A DNA stretch of 64,000 bases, from contig JADJQY010000002.1 of assembly GCA_016712505.1 (NCBI GenBank), positions 1 to 64,000 of the forward strand. The letters run 5' to 3'. Shown here one piece after another: positions 53,151 through 62,308 of the stretch (positions are counted from its first letter, which is position 1; each line of letters starts with the position of its first letter). The notes below the pieces were generated by a model. The model saw nothing but the letters and a program-made list of their open reading frames with translations. It made no database searches and was not told the origin of the DNA. The position numbers and the translations under genes were made by a program. This DNA comes from Candidatus Eiseniibacteriota bacterium (GTDB lineage Bacteria; Eisenbacteria; RBG-16-71-46; CAIMUX01).

Positions 53151-53415
53151 GCTTCCTTCTCCTTCCAGGATCCCGCCCCGGCCAGGACGCGATCGAGCCG
53201 AGGTATCACGATCCCGACACCCGGCCGGATCGGATCCGGTAAGACCGAGAGGTCGGAGGCCGGCGCCACCCGTGGCGGGGTGAAGTGTGCCGGTGCGGAG
53301 CTGAAGCGCGGACCGAGGAACATATGGTCGCGGTCGCGAAAACACAAAGCATCCTGGTCCTCCGATCGATCAGAGCCAACCCGCCCGGCCCCCCGGTCCC
53401 TTTCCGGCTCATCTG

Positions 53416-53477
53416 AAATGTCCTCATGGGGGGACATTTTCATGTGGCAGATAGGGGAGGACATAATCATGTGGCAG
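53416..53477. mobile_element. Possible solo end or remnant of an insertion sequence
   Basis: AAATGTCC and GGACATTT form an 8-bp inverted repeat (53416-53439). Two 22-bp direct repeats, GGACATTTTCATGTGGCAG and GGACATAATCATGTGGCAG, lie 26 bp apart. The patch is locally AT-rich against the GC-rich surroundings. Multiple GGACATT..TGGCA repeats are typical of ends bound by DDE transposases (IS21/IS481-type ends look like this from memory). No transposase gene is present here. Confidence 0.35.
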
Positions 53478-53498
53478 CAGCAACAGCGGCACTAATCA

Positions 53499-53527
53499 TT
53501 GACACGCCGCCGCTTCGGCCCGAAACT
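53499..53527 (+). promoter_or_regulatory. Promoter for the Arg/Gly-rich membrane protein
   Basis: TTGACA (53499-53504), 17 bp, then GAAACT (53522-53527), 92 bp before the start. Confidence 0.4.
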
Positions 53528-53619
53528 CGCTCGCGTTTCGTTGACGAGACGCCTCTCCACGGAACGGCCCACGACTCGACCGGGACGGCGTCTCAAACAC
53601 CCCTGACCGAAAGGAGCAT

Positions 53620-54834
53620 ATGGTTCGAGCACTGATCGTGCTGTTGGGACTCTCGGCTCTGATCGACGTGGCGCTGGGTGCGTGGGCCGGCGTGGCGTGG
53701 ACCTCGTTCGCGAACCAGTGGTTCCCGGGCGTGAGCTACATGGTCGACCGGGATCCCCGACTCCTCGGCTTCGTATTGGCCTGTCTTCTGTTCTTCGTGG
53801 CTGCGTTGCACCTGCTCGCCCTGATCTGGATCAAGAAGGAACGGTCGGAAGGCTTTGGGATTGCTACGGCTGTCGGGATCTACCTCGCGCTGTCGGCCCT
53901 CCTCACGTTCGCCGTCTTCCGGCGGACCGAGTTCCTCCTGGTCGATGGTCTGCGGGGGGTGCTCCTGGTCGTGACCAGCCTCCTCGGCGTCAACGAGCCG
54001 AGCACGGTACGGAGCCTGCGGCTGCCGGACCGGTCGAGCGAGACCGACAAGGGGCCCGAGCGCGAGCGCGGACGCCAGGGTCGCGATCGGCGTGACGGCC
54101 GGCGAGAGCGCGGACGCAATGGCCGCAGCGACGGACGTCGTGATCGGCGCGGCGGAGAGAAACACGAGAAGCGAGCCCGTAGCGGAGACGCCGGGGGAGC
54201 GAAGCCCAAGCCGGAGCGGCCGGCCGCCGAGCAGACGCGCGTGCGCGTGGGCGAGGCGAACGAGGAGGCGAAACGTTCCTTGGCTGTCGTGGTCAAGGGA
54301 GGCTTCAAGAATCGCCCCGAGGGTGGGCCGGCGGAAGGTGGTCGTTCGCGGCGGCGTGGCCGTCGCGGAGGCGACGCGTCGTCGGGTGAGGCCTTGGGAG
54401 GCCCGGTTGCCGGGGTTCCCGGGGAGCTGCCTCCGAGCGAGGGTGCGGAGTCGATGAGCGACGATGGCGGGCGGAATCGCCGGCGTCGGCGCGGTGGACG
54501 GGGGCGCGGCGGGCGCGGTGACGACTTGATGCCTGGATCCGGTTCGACCGGAGCTGGCTCGGAGTCGGGCGCCGCGGAGAGCCGCGGACCGGAGTCGGCC
54601 CCGTCCGCACGAAACGACGCGCCCCGCGGCGAAGCGTCCCAGAACGAGCTGTTCGGCCTGACGCGTGAGGTCGGTGGCTTTGGTGGCGCCTCGGACGGCG
54701 CCTCTACCGGAGATGATCGCTCCGCCGGCAGCGGCGGGGAGGACATGTTCGGTCGGACCAAACGCGCGGACCGGGGTCGTCGCCCCGCGGGACAGGCCCA
54801 CGCCACCCGCGGCGAATCCGACCCATCCGAGTAA
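53620..54834 (+). CDS. Membrane protein with Arg/Gly-rich cytoplasmic tail
   Basis: This 404-residue protein starts at ATG 53620 after AAAGGAGCAT. Four membrane helices (LIVLLGLSALIDVALGAWAG; FVLACLLFFVAALHLLALIW; TAVGIYLALSALLTFAVF; GVLLVVTSLLGV) occupy residues ~5-125. The remaining ~280 residues are disordered, with two Arg/Gly/Asp-rich blocks (ERERGRQGRDRRDGRRERGR; GRNRRRRRGGRGRGGRGDD) and a Ser/Gly/Asp-rich end. RGG-type stretches usually bind RNA, so a membrane-tethered RNA-binding protein is possible. It is not recognised as any family. An overlapping opposite-strand frame of similar length is rejected because it lacks a ribosome-binding site and mirrors this composition. Confidence 0.7.
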   Translation: MVRALIVLLGLSALIDVALGAWAGVAWTSFANQWFPGVSYMVDRDPRLLGFVLACLLFFVAALHLLALIWIKKERSEGFGIATAVGIYLALSALLTFAVFRRTEFLLVDGLRGVLLVVTSLLGVNEPSTVRSLRLPDRSSETDKGPERERGRQGRDRRDGRRERGRNGRSDGRRDRRGGEKHEKRARSGDAGGAKPKPERPAAEQTRVRVGEANEEAKRSLAVVVKGGFKNRPEGGPAEGGRSRRRGRRGGDASSGEALGGPVAGVPGELPPSEGAESMSDDGGRNRRRRRGGRGRGGRGDDLMPGSGSTGAGSESGAAESRGPESAPSARNDAPRGEASQNELFGLTREVGGFGGASDGASTGDDRSAGSGGEDMFGRTKRADRGRRPAGQAHATRGESDPSE

Positions 54835-54963
54835 CGCGGAAGCCCGACGCGCGCGCTGGGAGGTCGTTCCTCGGAACGATCGACCGACGCGGTGACTCAC
54901 GCAACAGGGCCCACTCATCGGTCCCGACGCATCGGGACCGGCGAACTGAGATCCACGCAACAC

Positions 54964-55005
54964 AGAGCGCGGCGGAGGACGAGGAATCGCCCACCGCCGC
55001 GCTCT
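54964..55005. terminator. Bidirectional terminator between convergent genes
   Basis: AGAGCGCGGCGG (54964-54975) pairs with CCGCCGCGCTCT (54994-55005): a perfect 12-bp stem with an 18-nt loop between the Arg/Gly-rich gene and argS. No T-run is clear, so termination is moderate. Confidence 0.5.
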
Positions 55006-55006
55006 A

Positions 55007-55066
55007 TGTTCCAGCCGCGATCCGGGTGTTCCAGCCGCGATCCGGGTGTGCCGCCCGCGATCCGGA
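55007..55066. repeat. 20-bp tandem repeat, three copies
   Basis: TGTTCCAGCCGCGATCCGGG twice, then a third copy TGTGCCGCCCGCGATCCGGA, just 3' of argS. Confidence 0.8.
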
Positions 55067-55084
55067 TTGATGCGTCCCGGGTGC

Positions 55085-57067
55085 CTACATCCGATCGGGA
55101 GCCTCGATGGTCAGGAGCGCCAGACCGTTGCGCAGGGCCTGGGCCACCGCCAGCGAGAGCTGCAGTCGCGCCCGCGCCAGCTCCGGGCTCGCCGCACGAA
55201 GCACCTCATGCTCGTGGTACATCCGCGCGAAGGCCTTGGTCAACTCGAGCAGGTGCGCCGCCAGGGGCGCGGGGGAGTACCGCTCGGCGGCCGTCTGGAC
55301 CACGTCTTCCGTGTCGGCCAGGGCGCGCAACAGATCCCGTTCCAGCGGCTCGACGAGCAGCCCCGGATCGACGCGCTCCGACTTCAAGAACGGACCGAAG
55401 CCTCTGGTCGCGCTCCGCTCGAGGTCGTCCTCTGTGATCAGTCCGGCGGCCAGTCCCTTGCGCAGGATGCCGCAGATCCGGGCGTGGCTGTACTGCACCG
55501 CCGGGCCGGTGTCGCCATTGAAGGCGATCGTCTCCAGCGGATTCCACTGGATGCTCTTCTCCGCGCTCACCTGGAGGAGGAATAGCTTGAGCGCCCCTTG
55601 CCCGATCATCTCGGCGATGCCGTCGATCGCCGCAGGGTCCTCGCAGTAGCCCCCCTCCTCGATCTTCTGCCTCGCATCTCCCTTGATCAGCTCGAGCAGG
55701 TCGTCGCTATCGACCTTCGTGCCCTCGCGCGACTTCAGCTTGCCCATCCCCGCCGGGAGCGTGATCAGTCCGTAGGAGGCATGATGGCAACGATCGGCGA
55801 AGGTGTGGCCGAGCAGCTTGAGCACGCCGAAGAGGTTCTTGAAGTGCGCGTCCTGTTCGCTGCCCACCACGTAGATCGAGCGGTCCATGCCGTAGTCGCG
55901 GAACTTCTGCATGGCGACGCCGATATCCTGGGTGAGGTAGACCGTGGTGCCGTCGGCGCGCAACACGCACCGATCCTGCATGCCGAGCGACTCGAGCCGC
56001 GCCCAGACCGAGCCGTCGGGGTTGCGGTAGAAGGCGCCGGTTTCGAGGCCGCGCTCCACTTCCGACTTGCCCAGCTGCCAGACCTCGCTCTCGTAGTACC
56101 ACTTGTCGAAACGACAGCCGAGGCGCGCGTAGGTGGCGCGGAATCCTTCATAGACCCAGCCGTTCATGGTCGACCAGAGGGCGCGGGTCTCCGGATCGTC
56201 CGCCTCCCAGAGGCGGAGCAGCGCACGCGCCTCCGCCATCAGAGGCGAGGCCGCGAGGAACTCCCGCTCGAACGCCTCCGCCGCCGCCTCGCGCCGCTTC
56301 AGCTCGTCCTTGTCGGTCAGCTCCTTGAGTGCCGCGCGGCTCCAGGTGGAGGGATCAACGTCCCGGGCCGCGGCGAAGGCGGCCATCTCCTCCTTGAGCT
56401 TCTGATCGAACAGGACATACATCCGTCCGACGAAGTGGTCCCCCTTCTCGCCGCTCGAGGCCGGAGTCGTCCCCTCGCCCCACCTCTGGTAGGCGAGCAT
56501 CGACTTGCAGATGTGGATGCCGCGGTCGTTGACCAGGTTCACCCGGATCACCCGGTGGCCCGCCGCCTCGAGCAGGTTGGAGAGCGACATGCCGAGGACG
56601 TTGTTCCGCAGGTGTCCCAGGTGGAGCGGCTTGTTGGTGTTCGGGCCGGAATACTCGACCATGACCGTCTCTCCGGTCGGGACCGTGGCCCAACCGAAGC
56701 GATCACCGCGTCGTGTCACCTGTCCCAACACCGAGCCGGCCGTGGTTGCCGGGTCGATCGTGAGGTTAACGTACGGTCCCGCCGCTTGCGCGTCGCGTAC
56801 GCCCGCGCACAATGCACCCAGGACGCCGTCCGGTCGCGCGAGGTCGGCGCGCATCGACTCCGCCCATTGCTTCGCCACCTCGGCCGGGTTTCGTCGCCAG
56901 GCCTTGGCCAGGGGGAAGGCAGGCACGGCCCAGTCTCCCATCTCCGGTTTCGGGGGACGGGTGATGGCGATCCCGTCGGTCGGGACCTCGGTCACACCCT
57001 CGGGGCGCGGGGCCAGCTCGAGGCATGCCGTCAGCAGCCGGGCCCGAGCTTCACGAATTCCGAGCAC
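55085..57067 (-). CDS. argS: Arginyl-tRNA synthetase
   Basis: This 660-residue class I synthetase charges tRNA-Arg. The start is GTG at 57067 after AAGGAGGAATC. The N-terminal Add1 domain covers ~1-100. The HIGH motif is HLGH at residues 149-152 (GPNTNKPLHLGHLRNN). The KMSKS-type site reads GKLKSREGTKVDSDDL, the non-canonical form seen in many ArgRS. The C-terminal anticodon-binding DALR domain ends in LLTIEAPDRM. A tail variant is unlikely. Nothing suggests an unusual partner; lemA lies divergent upstream. Confidence 0.96.
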   Translation of the reverse strand: MLGIREARARLLTACLELAPRPEGVTEVPTDGIAITRPPKPEMGDWAVPAFPLAKAWRRNPAEVAKQWAESMRADLARPDGVLGALCAGVRDAQAAGPYVNLTIDPATTAGSVLGQVTRRGDRFGWATVPTGETVMVEYSGPNTNKPLHLGHLRNNVLGMSLSNLLEAAGHRVIRVNLVNDRGIHICKSMLAYQRWGEGTTPASSGEKGDHFVGRMYVLFDQKLKEEMAAFAAARDVDPSTWSRAALKELTDKDELKRREAAAEAFEREFLAASPLMAEARALLRLWEADDPETRALWSTMNGWVYEGFRATYARLGCRFDKWYYESEVWQLGKSEVERGLETGAFYRNPDGSVWARLESLGMQDRCVLRADGTTVYLTQDIGVAMQKFRDYGMDRSIYVVGSEQDAHFKNLFGVLKLLGHTFADRCHHASYGLITLPAGMGKLKSREGTKVDSDDLLELIKGDARQKIEEGGYCEDPAAIDGIAEMIGQGALKLFLLQVSAEKSIQWNPLETIAFNGDTGPAVQYSHARICGILRKGLAAGLITEDDLERSATRGFGPFLKSERVDPGLLVEPLERDLLRALADTEDVVQTAAERYSPAPLAAHLLELTKAFARMYHEHEVLRAASPELARARLQLSLAVAQALRNGLALLTIEAPDRM

Positions 57068-57199
57068 GATTCCTCCTTGGGCAGTCGGTCCCCGCCGCGG
57101 GGACGCCAACGTTCGATCGGCGCAGTCTACCCAGGATCGCCGTCGCCTGCACCTCTTGGGGCGTGGACGCACGATCGCCACCGCGGTCGCACTCGCGCC

Positions 57200-57228
57200 T
57201 CGACAGCCGCTCCCGCGGTCCCTAGGCT
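57200..57228 (+). promoter_or_regulatory. Promoter for lemA
   Basis: TCGACA (57200-57205), 17 bp, then TAGGCT (57223-57228), 43 bp before the ATG. Confidence 0.45.
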
Positions 57229-57271
57229 CTCCGCGCCGAGGCTCGAACCCGGCGGAAAGAGGAGGAACGCC

Positions 57272-57826
57272 ATGCCCCTGCTGATCATCGTGGCGATCGC
57301 GGCCTTGCTCGCGGTGGCGGCCGTCATCGGGATCTACAACGCGCTCGTGGCGCTGCGCCAACGGGTCCGGAGCGGATGGAGCCAGATCCAGGTGATGCTG
57401 AAGCGGCGTCACGATCTGATTCCCAACCTGGTCGAGACGGTAAAGGGGTACGCCGGGCATGAGCGGGAGACCCTGGAGCGGGTGATCGCAGCGCGCGGTG
57501 CCGCGGTCTCCGCGGGGAGTCCGGCCCAGCTCTCGCAGGCCGAGGGGGTGCTCACCGGGGCGCTCGGCCGGCTCTTCGCCCTGGCCGAGTCGTATCCTGA
57601 ACTCAAGGCCGACCAGAGCTTCCGCGCGCTGCAGGCGGAACTCGCCTCGACCGAGGAAGGGGTCGCGGGAGCGCGCAGCGGTTACAACCAGGTCGTGACC
57701 GAGTACAACACCCGGGTCCAGAGCTTCCCCGCGGTGCTCCTCGCCGGCGCGATGGGATTCCAGGCTGAAGAGTACTTCGAGCTGGAGAGTGCGGCCGAGA
57801 AGGAGACCCCGAAGGTTCGCTTCTGA
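57272..57826 (+). CDS. lemA: LemA family membrane protein
   Basis: This 184-residue protein follows AGAGGAGG. One N-terminal membrane helix (MPLLIIVAIAALLAVAAVIG) is followed by the LemA helical domain: YNALVALRQRVRSGWSQIQVMLKRRHDLIPNLVETVKGYAGHE is spread over residues 22-65, with the signature RRHDLIPNLVETV. The closing YNTRVQSFPAVLLAGAMGFQ is also characteristic. LemA proteins are anchored, helical and of unclear molecular function; some partner with TPM/HtpX genes. None is adjacent here. Confidence 0.95.
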   Translation: MPLLIIVAIAALLAVAAVIGIYNALVALRQRVRSGWSQIQVMLKRRHDLIPNLVETVKGYAGHERETLERVIAARGAAVSAGSPAQLSQAEGVLTGALGRLFALAESYPELKADQSFRALQAELASTEEGVAGARSGYNQVVTEYNTRVQSFPAVLLAGAMGFQAEEYFELESAAEKETPKVRF

Positions 57827-57846
57827 GCACGGCGCGGCGCTGGCCG

Positions 57847-59762
57847 CTACTGCAGATACCCCAGGGAACGGAATCGCTCGAGCATCTCGGAGTCGAGTAG
57901 ACCTCGGGCTTCCGCCGCATCGGGGGGCCGCTGAAATCCGTAGCTTGCGATCGCCCGCGGCTCCGGTCCCGCCGGCCAGAGTTCTCGGCGCGCCGTGCCG
58001 TCCATCTCGCGTGAGGTGGGGAGCCCGAGCAGCCAGAGCGCGGTCGGGGTGACGTCGGTGAGGTGCGCCGCGAGCGAGGTCGCCGCAGCCGCCGGTTCGA
58101 TTCCCTCTCCGCGCGCGCCCCCCAGCGAGTCACCCCGCGCGATGGTCGCCGCGAACAGCCCGCGCCGCGTTTCCCCATCCGGCCACGATTGTCCCGGCAG
58201 ACAGACCAGCAGGCGACGCTGCGCCGACGACCCCTCCAGCGCCGAGGAGACCCAAGGATCGAGCGTCCGCCAGTAGGCATCGCTCAACTCGGCCAACGTC
58301 CTGGCACGCCGCTCTGGGTCGTCGATGTCCCGTCGCAGGAGTCGCCGCAGGATGTCGGGCCCCGGGAGATGGCAGAGCCACAGATCGGGATGCTCCGAGC
58401 GACCGAGTGTCGCGGCCGCGCGGAGCGCAAAAGGTCGGAGAGCAGCACGTCGCGCGGAACCCTCTCTCGCTCGAAGAGCGCCAGCGCGCGGGCCAGCGCG
58501 TCGAGATCGAGCAGGCTGTCGGTCTCGGCCTGGGCGAGCGGGGCGAGTTCGAGCAGGCGCGAGTTGGGGAAGGTCTCACGATCGGGGGGGAGCGACTGCC
58601 AGTTTGCCGGCTGCGAGAGGCGCAGGAAGGCATGGTCCGTCACCACCGTGCCGATGATCCGTTCGGCCGGCCAGGAAACCCACCAGTTGACCACCGTGGC
58701 GCGGAGCCCCGCGTCGGTCGTCATGTTCCACAGCCCCTTGGCGCCGCGCATGTAGCTCCGCATCGGGACCGGCCGGGTCATGCGGAACATCGGCAGCACG
58801 GTGCGGAAGAGATCGAACACCCCGATCTGACTCGGACCCACCGCGAGCGGTGTCCCCAGACCCCGCACCACCTGCGTCTGGTAGTCGAAGATGCCGTGCG
58901 CCTCGACCGCCCGGCCGGTCGCGACCTGGGTCCAGGCGACCGGCGGCACGAGGTCGGCGGCGCTCTCCAGCGGCAGGCGGGTCGCGTCGGCGAACGACGC
59001 ACTCCAGTGCCGCGTTTCACCTCTCGCCGGCGCCGCGTTCCGCAGCCGTTCGAAGTCGAGGTCGCTCATGCCGTCGATGGCCAGCAGGGCGACCGAGCCG
59101 CCACTCGGGTCGCGCGCTCCCTGACTGAGGCCGGCATCCCGGCGGACCGGCGCGGCGGTCAGACGGAGGACGGCGAGAAAGAACGCGAAGGCGCTTCCCA
59201 TGTAGACCAGGATGAGAAATGCCTTCCGCACCTCGCCCGGGCGGCGCCGTTCCGGCTTCTTGAAGTGGACGATGAGCAGATACAGGGCGTAGGTCATGAG
59301 CCGCGCCAGCAGCACGGCGACTCCGGCGATCAGAAGCAACACCGGAAGCTGCTTCGGCCCCGGCCAGCTGCTCGGGGTCAGCCCGCCGATGCCATGCCAG
59401 CGGCACCAGGTCCAGCCGTAGAGCCCGGTGATCAGGAAGAACACCAAGCCGGTGACGAAGGCGGCCATCTTGGTGTCGGAGAGCTCGCGGCCGGTCCAGG
59501 CGAAGATCGCTGTCTTGCCCAGGGCGCCCAGGACCCCAAGCGCCAGACAGAAGACCGCGTTGACCAGGACGAAGCCGAGCAGGAGCAACGTCACGTCTGA
59601 CGCCGACCGCAGCAACACCGGATTCAGGGCAAGCGTCGCCGCCGCCATCAGGATGCCGAGTACCCAGCCCCCGATCGAGCCGGTCAGCACCCCGACGCGC
59701 AGGTTGTTCCAGAGCTCCGGTCCCAATCGACCGGAGCGCAGCCCGGCGAACGGCGTCGACAT
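57847..59762 (-). CDS. Membrane-anchored phosphodiesterase/alkaline-phosphatase superfamily protein, frameshifted
   Basis: This ~638-residue protein is read from 59762 in one frame to about 58418, then one base back (-1) in the frame ending at 57847. The N-terminal ~200 residues hold five or six membrane helices. The catalytic domain follows: LLAIDGMSD (first metal Asp), PPVAWTQVATGRAVEAHGI (Thr nucleophile region), VTDHAFL and, after the shift, DLWLCHLPGPDIL, DVTPTALWLLGLP and a MLERFRSLGYL end typical of type I phosphodiesterases/nucleotide pyrophosphatases. The shift lies in GCGCGGCCGCG (58411-58425). One missing base in the assembly would explain it. The downstream piece alone, starting at 58296, would lack the nucleophile. 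Confidence 0.72.
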
Positions 59763-59797
59763 AGGTGGCGCAGTGTATCGGCCGGGTCAGGCCGTGA

Positions 59798-61255
59798 CTA
59801 GGGCATGAGGCCGATCATCGGCCAATAGAAGCGCACCGTCAGATAGGTGAGCGCCCAGGTGAATCCGAGGAGAATCAGCCCGGGATAGACCACGTCCTTG
59901 GTGTCGAGCCGCCCGGAGGAGAAGACGATCGCGACCGGCGGCGCGCCGGTCGGGAGGCAGTAGTCGAGACCCGAGGCCAGGGCGATGATCAGCGCCACCG
60001 GAGCCCCGTTCATCCCGGTGGCATCGGCGAGCGAGATTCCGACCGGCAGGAGGAGCGCGACCACCGCGGCATTCGACATCGCCTCGGTGAGGATCGAGGC
60101 CAGGAGCCCGAGCAGCACGATGAGGAGGAGCGGGTTGTTCGCCGCGTCCCCGAGGATGTGCTGCGCCGCCCAGGCGGCCGCGCCGGATTTCGAGAGGGCG
60201 GTGCCGAGCGCGACCGCGCCGCCGTACATCAACAGGATCCCCCAGTTCACGTACTCCTCGGTGTCGCGCCAGCTCACCAGACGAAAGACGAAGAGGGCCA
60301 CGGCGGAGAGGATGGCGATGGTCGCCAGGTCGTTCTCCTTCCCGAGAAAGACCCAGGCGAAGACGGTGGCGACGAAGACGATCGCCACCCCACGTTCCTC
60401 GGCGCTGAACGGCCCCACGGTGCGCACCTGTTCGAGCAGCGAGGCGCGCAGCTCGCGCATGCCGGTGGCGCGCCGTCCCCAGAGCAGATAGAGGAGCAGG
60501 TAGCCGACCGGAAGGAGCGCCAGCGTCACCGGGGCGACCGCCAGGGTGTAGTCGAAGAAGGTGATCTCCTCGCCGGTGGTCTTCTTCAGGATCGCCGCGG
60601 CCAGCGGTGCCCTGGCGCCGCCGAGCATCGTGCCCGTGCCGCCGATGATCGTCCCCCAGGCGAGCGAGAGGAGCAGCCCCTTGCCGTAGCGCTGTGCTTC
60701 CTCGCCCCCCGCCTTCTCCGCCACCCGCACCAGCTCGAGCACCACCGGCAGGAGCGCGGCCGCGACCGCGTGTTCGCTCATGGTCAGGGCAAAGGTCCAG
60801 CCGAGCAGGAAGACCCCGAAGAGCAGCAGCGCCGGATTGTGACCCAGGCGCGCGAGCAGCCAGATCGCCACCCGCCGCGAGAGTCCCGTGCGCATGATCG
60901 CCGCGGCCAGGATGAAGACGCCGAGGATGAAGAAGACCGACGAATTGCCGAAGAGCGCGAACGAGTCGGCCGAGGGAAGGACTCCAAAGAGGGGGAGGAG
61001 CGCCAGCGCGAGGAGCCCGGTGATCGCCGGCGGCAAGGCCTGGGTGATCCAGAGTGCGATGGAGACGACGAAGATCCCGAGCGCGCGCAAGCCGGCGGTG
61101 GAGAGACCCGCCGGGGCCGGGAGCACGGCAACGATCAACAGGGTGAGCACGCAGAGTTGCAGCACCACGGCGTTCCAGGAGCTGTCCCAGAGAAAGCCGT
61201 AGAACCCGCCCATGGGGCGCGGGTCCTTCCGCTCCGACCGTTTTTCCTCGTCCAC
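59798..61255 (-). CDS. DASS-family sodium:dicarboxylate/sulfate symporter
   Basis: This 485-residue inner-membrane transporter of the SLC13/DASS family has about 12 helices. The start is GTG 61255 after AAAAGGAG. Signatures are GIFVVSIALWITQALPPAITGLLALALLPLFGV, a SNT-type site as GGTGTMLGGARAPLAAAIL, and the C-terminal TEAMSNAAVVALLLPVGI and GLDYCLPTGAPPVAIVFSSG. The canonical SNT motif is altered in the first hairpin (GTGTMLGG), so substrate is uncertain: dicarboxylates, sulfate or a related anion. A 13-bp tandem repeat lies immediately upstream. It stands alone. Confidence 0.92.
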   Translation of the reverse strand: MDEEKRSERKDPRPMGGFYGFLWDSSWNAVVLQLCVLTLLIVAVLPAPAGLSTAGLRALGIFVVSIALWITQALPPAITGLLALALLPLFGVLPSADSFALFGNSSVFFILGVFILAAAIMRTGLSRRVAIWLLARLGHNPALLLFGVFLLGWTFALTMSEHAVAAALLPVVLELVRVAEKAGGEEAQRYGKGLLLSLAWGTIIGGTGTMLGGARAPLAAAILKKTTGEEITFFDYTLAVAPVTLALLPVGYLLLYLLWGRRATGMRELRASLLEQVRTVGPFSAEERGVAIVFVATVFAWVFLGKENDLATIAILSAVALFVFRLVSWRDTEEYVNWGILLMYGGAVALGTALSKSGAAAWAAQHILGDAANNPLLLIVLLGLLASILTEAMSNAAVVALLLPVGISLADATGMNGAPVALIIALASGLDYCLPTGAPPVAIVFSSGRLDTKDVVYPGLILLGFTWALTYLTVRFYWPMIGLMP

Positions 61256-61267
61256 CCAGGCTCCTTT

Positions 61268-61319
61268 TACCGACCTCGGCTACCGACCTCGGCTACCGAT
61301 CGCGCCTACCGACCGCGGC
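61268..61319. repeat. 13-bp tandem repeat, four copies
   Basis: TACCGACCTCGGC twice, then TACCGATCGCGCC and TACCGACCGCGGC, between the DASS gene and the sigma/anti-sigma fusion gene. Confidence 0.75.
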
Positions 61320-61334
61320 GGTACGCGCTCCGAC

Positions 61335-62222
61335 TCAATTGCGTCCCGGCGCGATGATTCTCAGCAAGGCAAAGATGAACGCCAGGAGCAGCGCCATCAG
61401 GACGGAGAGGGCGAGACCGCGGGGGACCTCCAGACGGGCCAGGCGTTCCGACCACGATCGCCGCCGAGGACGAAGCTTCCCCGCCTCGGCCCGTCGACGC
61501 GCCCAGTCGGCGCGTGCAGTCGAAAGCGCGGTGGCGAGGCCCGGCCAGGTGGTCAGCGCTTCGATCGCCTCGGTCCGCAGGTCGGCATCCTCCTGATCGA
61601 AGCGGGCGAGTGCGGCGGTGCACTCCACGCAGTTCTCGAGGTGGTGCTTGAATCGTGCGCGCGCCGCCCCCAGCAGCCGCCCGTCGAGCCAGGCATCCAG
61701 CGACGCGCCGTCGTCCGCGCAGCCCCGGATCGAGAGGTCGCCCGACTCGTGCTGCTCGATCCAGCGCCGCCGTCCCTCCTGGATCCGCTCGGCGGCGGTC
61801 TCGGTCGGGATACCGAGCACATTGGCGGTCTGATCGAGATCGAAGCCGAGGACGACGTGAACCCCGTACGCCGCGGCTGCCGCCGGTCGGTCGATCCCCG
61901 GACTCCCGCCGAGCCAACCGAAGGTCACGTTGACCACGATGCGGGCCGCCCAGGTCTCGATCGGTCGCGAGGTGGCTGCGGGGATGAACCTCCGGACCAT
62001 CGCCACCAGTGCGCGCGCGACCCCTTCATCGGCCGCCTGCGTGGCCGCGCCACCGGACAGACCGGCCAGGCGACGCTCGGCCCAGCTCAGCAGGAACGCC
62101 GCCCGGACCGAACTCCGGAGCAGCTCCTCGATCGCCGCGGGCTGATCCGCCCGGGCGTCACGCAAGAGCTGGTTCCAATCTCGCGGTTGCTCGGACGCGC
62201 CGGTCGCTTCGGTGCCGTTCAT
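61335..62222 (-). CDS. ECF-sigma-like protein fused to an anti-sigma zinc finger and membrane anchor
   Basis: This 295-residue protein joins three parts. Residues ~15-105 resemble sigma-70 region 2 (AADEGVARALVAMVRRF, WAARIVVNVT); ~120-158 resemble region 4 (VLGFDLDQTANVLGIPTETAAERIQEGRRRW). Residues 190-205 have the anti-sigma ZAS/zf-HC2 motif HHLENCVEC (His194-x3-Cys198-x2-Cys201). Residues 268-289 form one membrane helix (LALSVLMALLLAFIFALL). A sigma factor tethered by its own anti-sigma domain would be autoinhibited at the membrane. The sigma part is degenerate, so it may instead be a sequence-specific regulator. The start lacks a strong ribosome-binding site. Upstream is divergent from the TPR-type gene. 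Confidence 0.65.
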   Translation of the reverse strand: MNGTEATGASEQPRDWNQLLRDARADQPAAIEELLRSSVRAAFLLSWAERRLAGLSGGAATQAADEGVARALVAMVRRFIPAATSRPIETWAARIVVNVTFGWLGGSPGIDRPAAAAAYGVHVVLGFDLDQTANVLGIPTETAAERIQEGRRRWIEQHESGDLSIRGCADDGASLDAWLDGRLLGAARARFKHHLENCVECTAALARFDQEDADLRTEAIEALTTWPGLATALSTARADWARRRAEAGKLRPRRRSWSERLARLEVPRGLALSVLMALLLAFIFALLRIIAPGRN

Positions 62223-62308
62223 GGCGCGGGAGACTAGCAGGTCTCTCCGCGTTGTGTATGCTCACGCTTTCGCCCGACGGCCATCCGCGCAACCGCGAAA
62301 GGATCGAC

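Larger units (their letters stand above)
53151..53619. other. Intergenic stretch with possible insertion-sequence end
   Basis: Between the kelch gene and the Arg/Gly-rich membrane protein there is no convincing gene. Notable content: an AT-richer patch with inverted and direct GGACATTTTCATGTGGCAG-type repeats (53416-53477) and a promoter (53499-53527). Confidence 0.5.

Noticed and set aside
53593..54963. A 456-codon minus-strand frame opposite the Arg/Gly-rich membrane protein
   Set aside because: No ribosome-binding site, and its residues mirror the plus-strand low-complexity tail. The plus strand has helices and a clear start.
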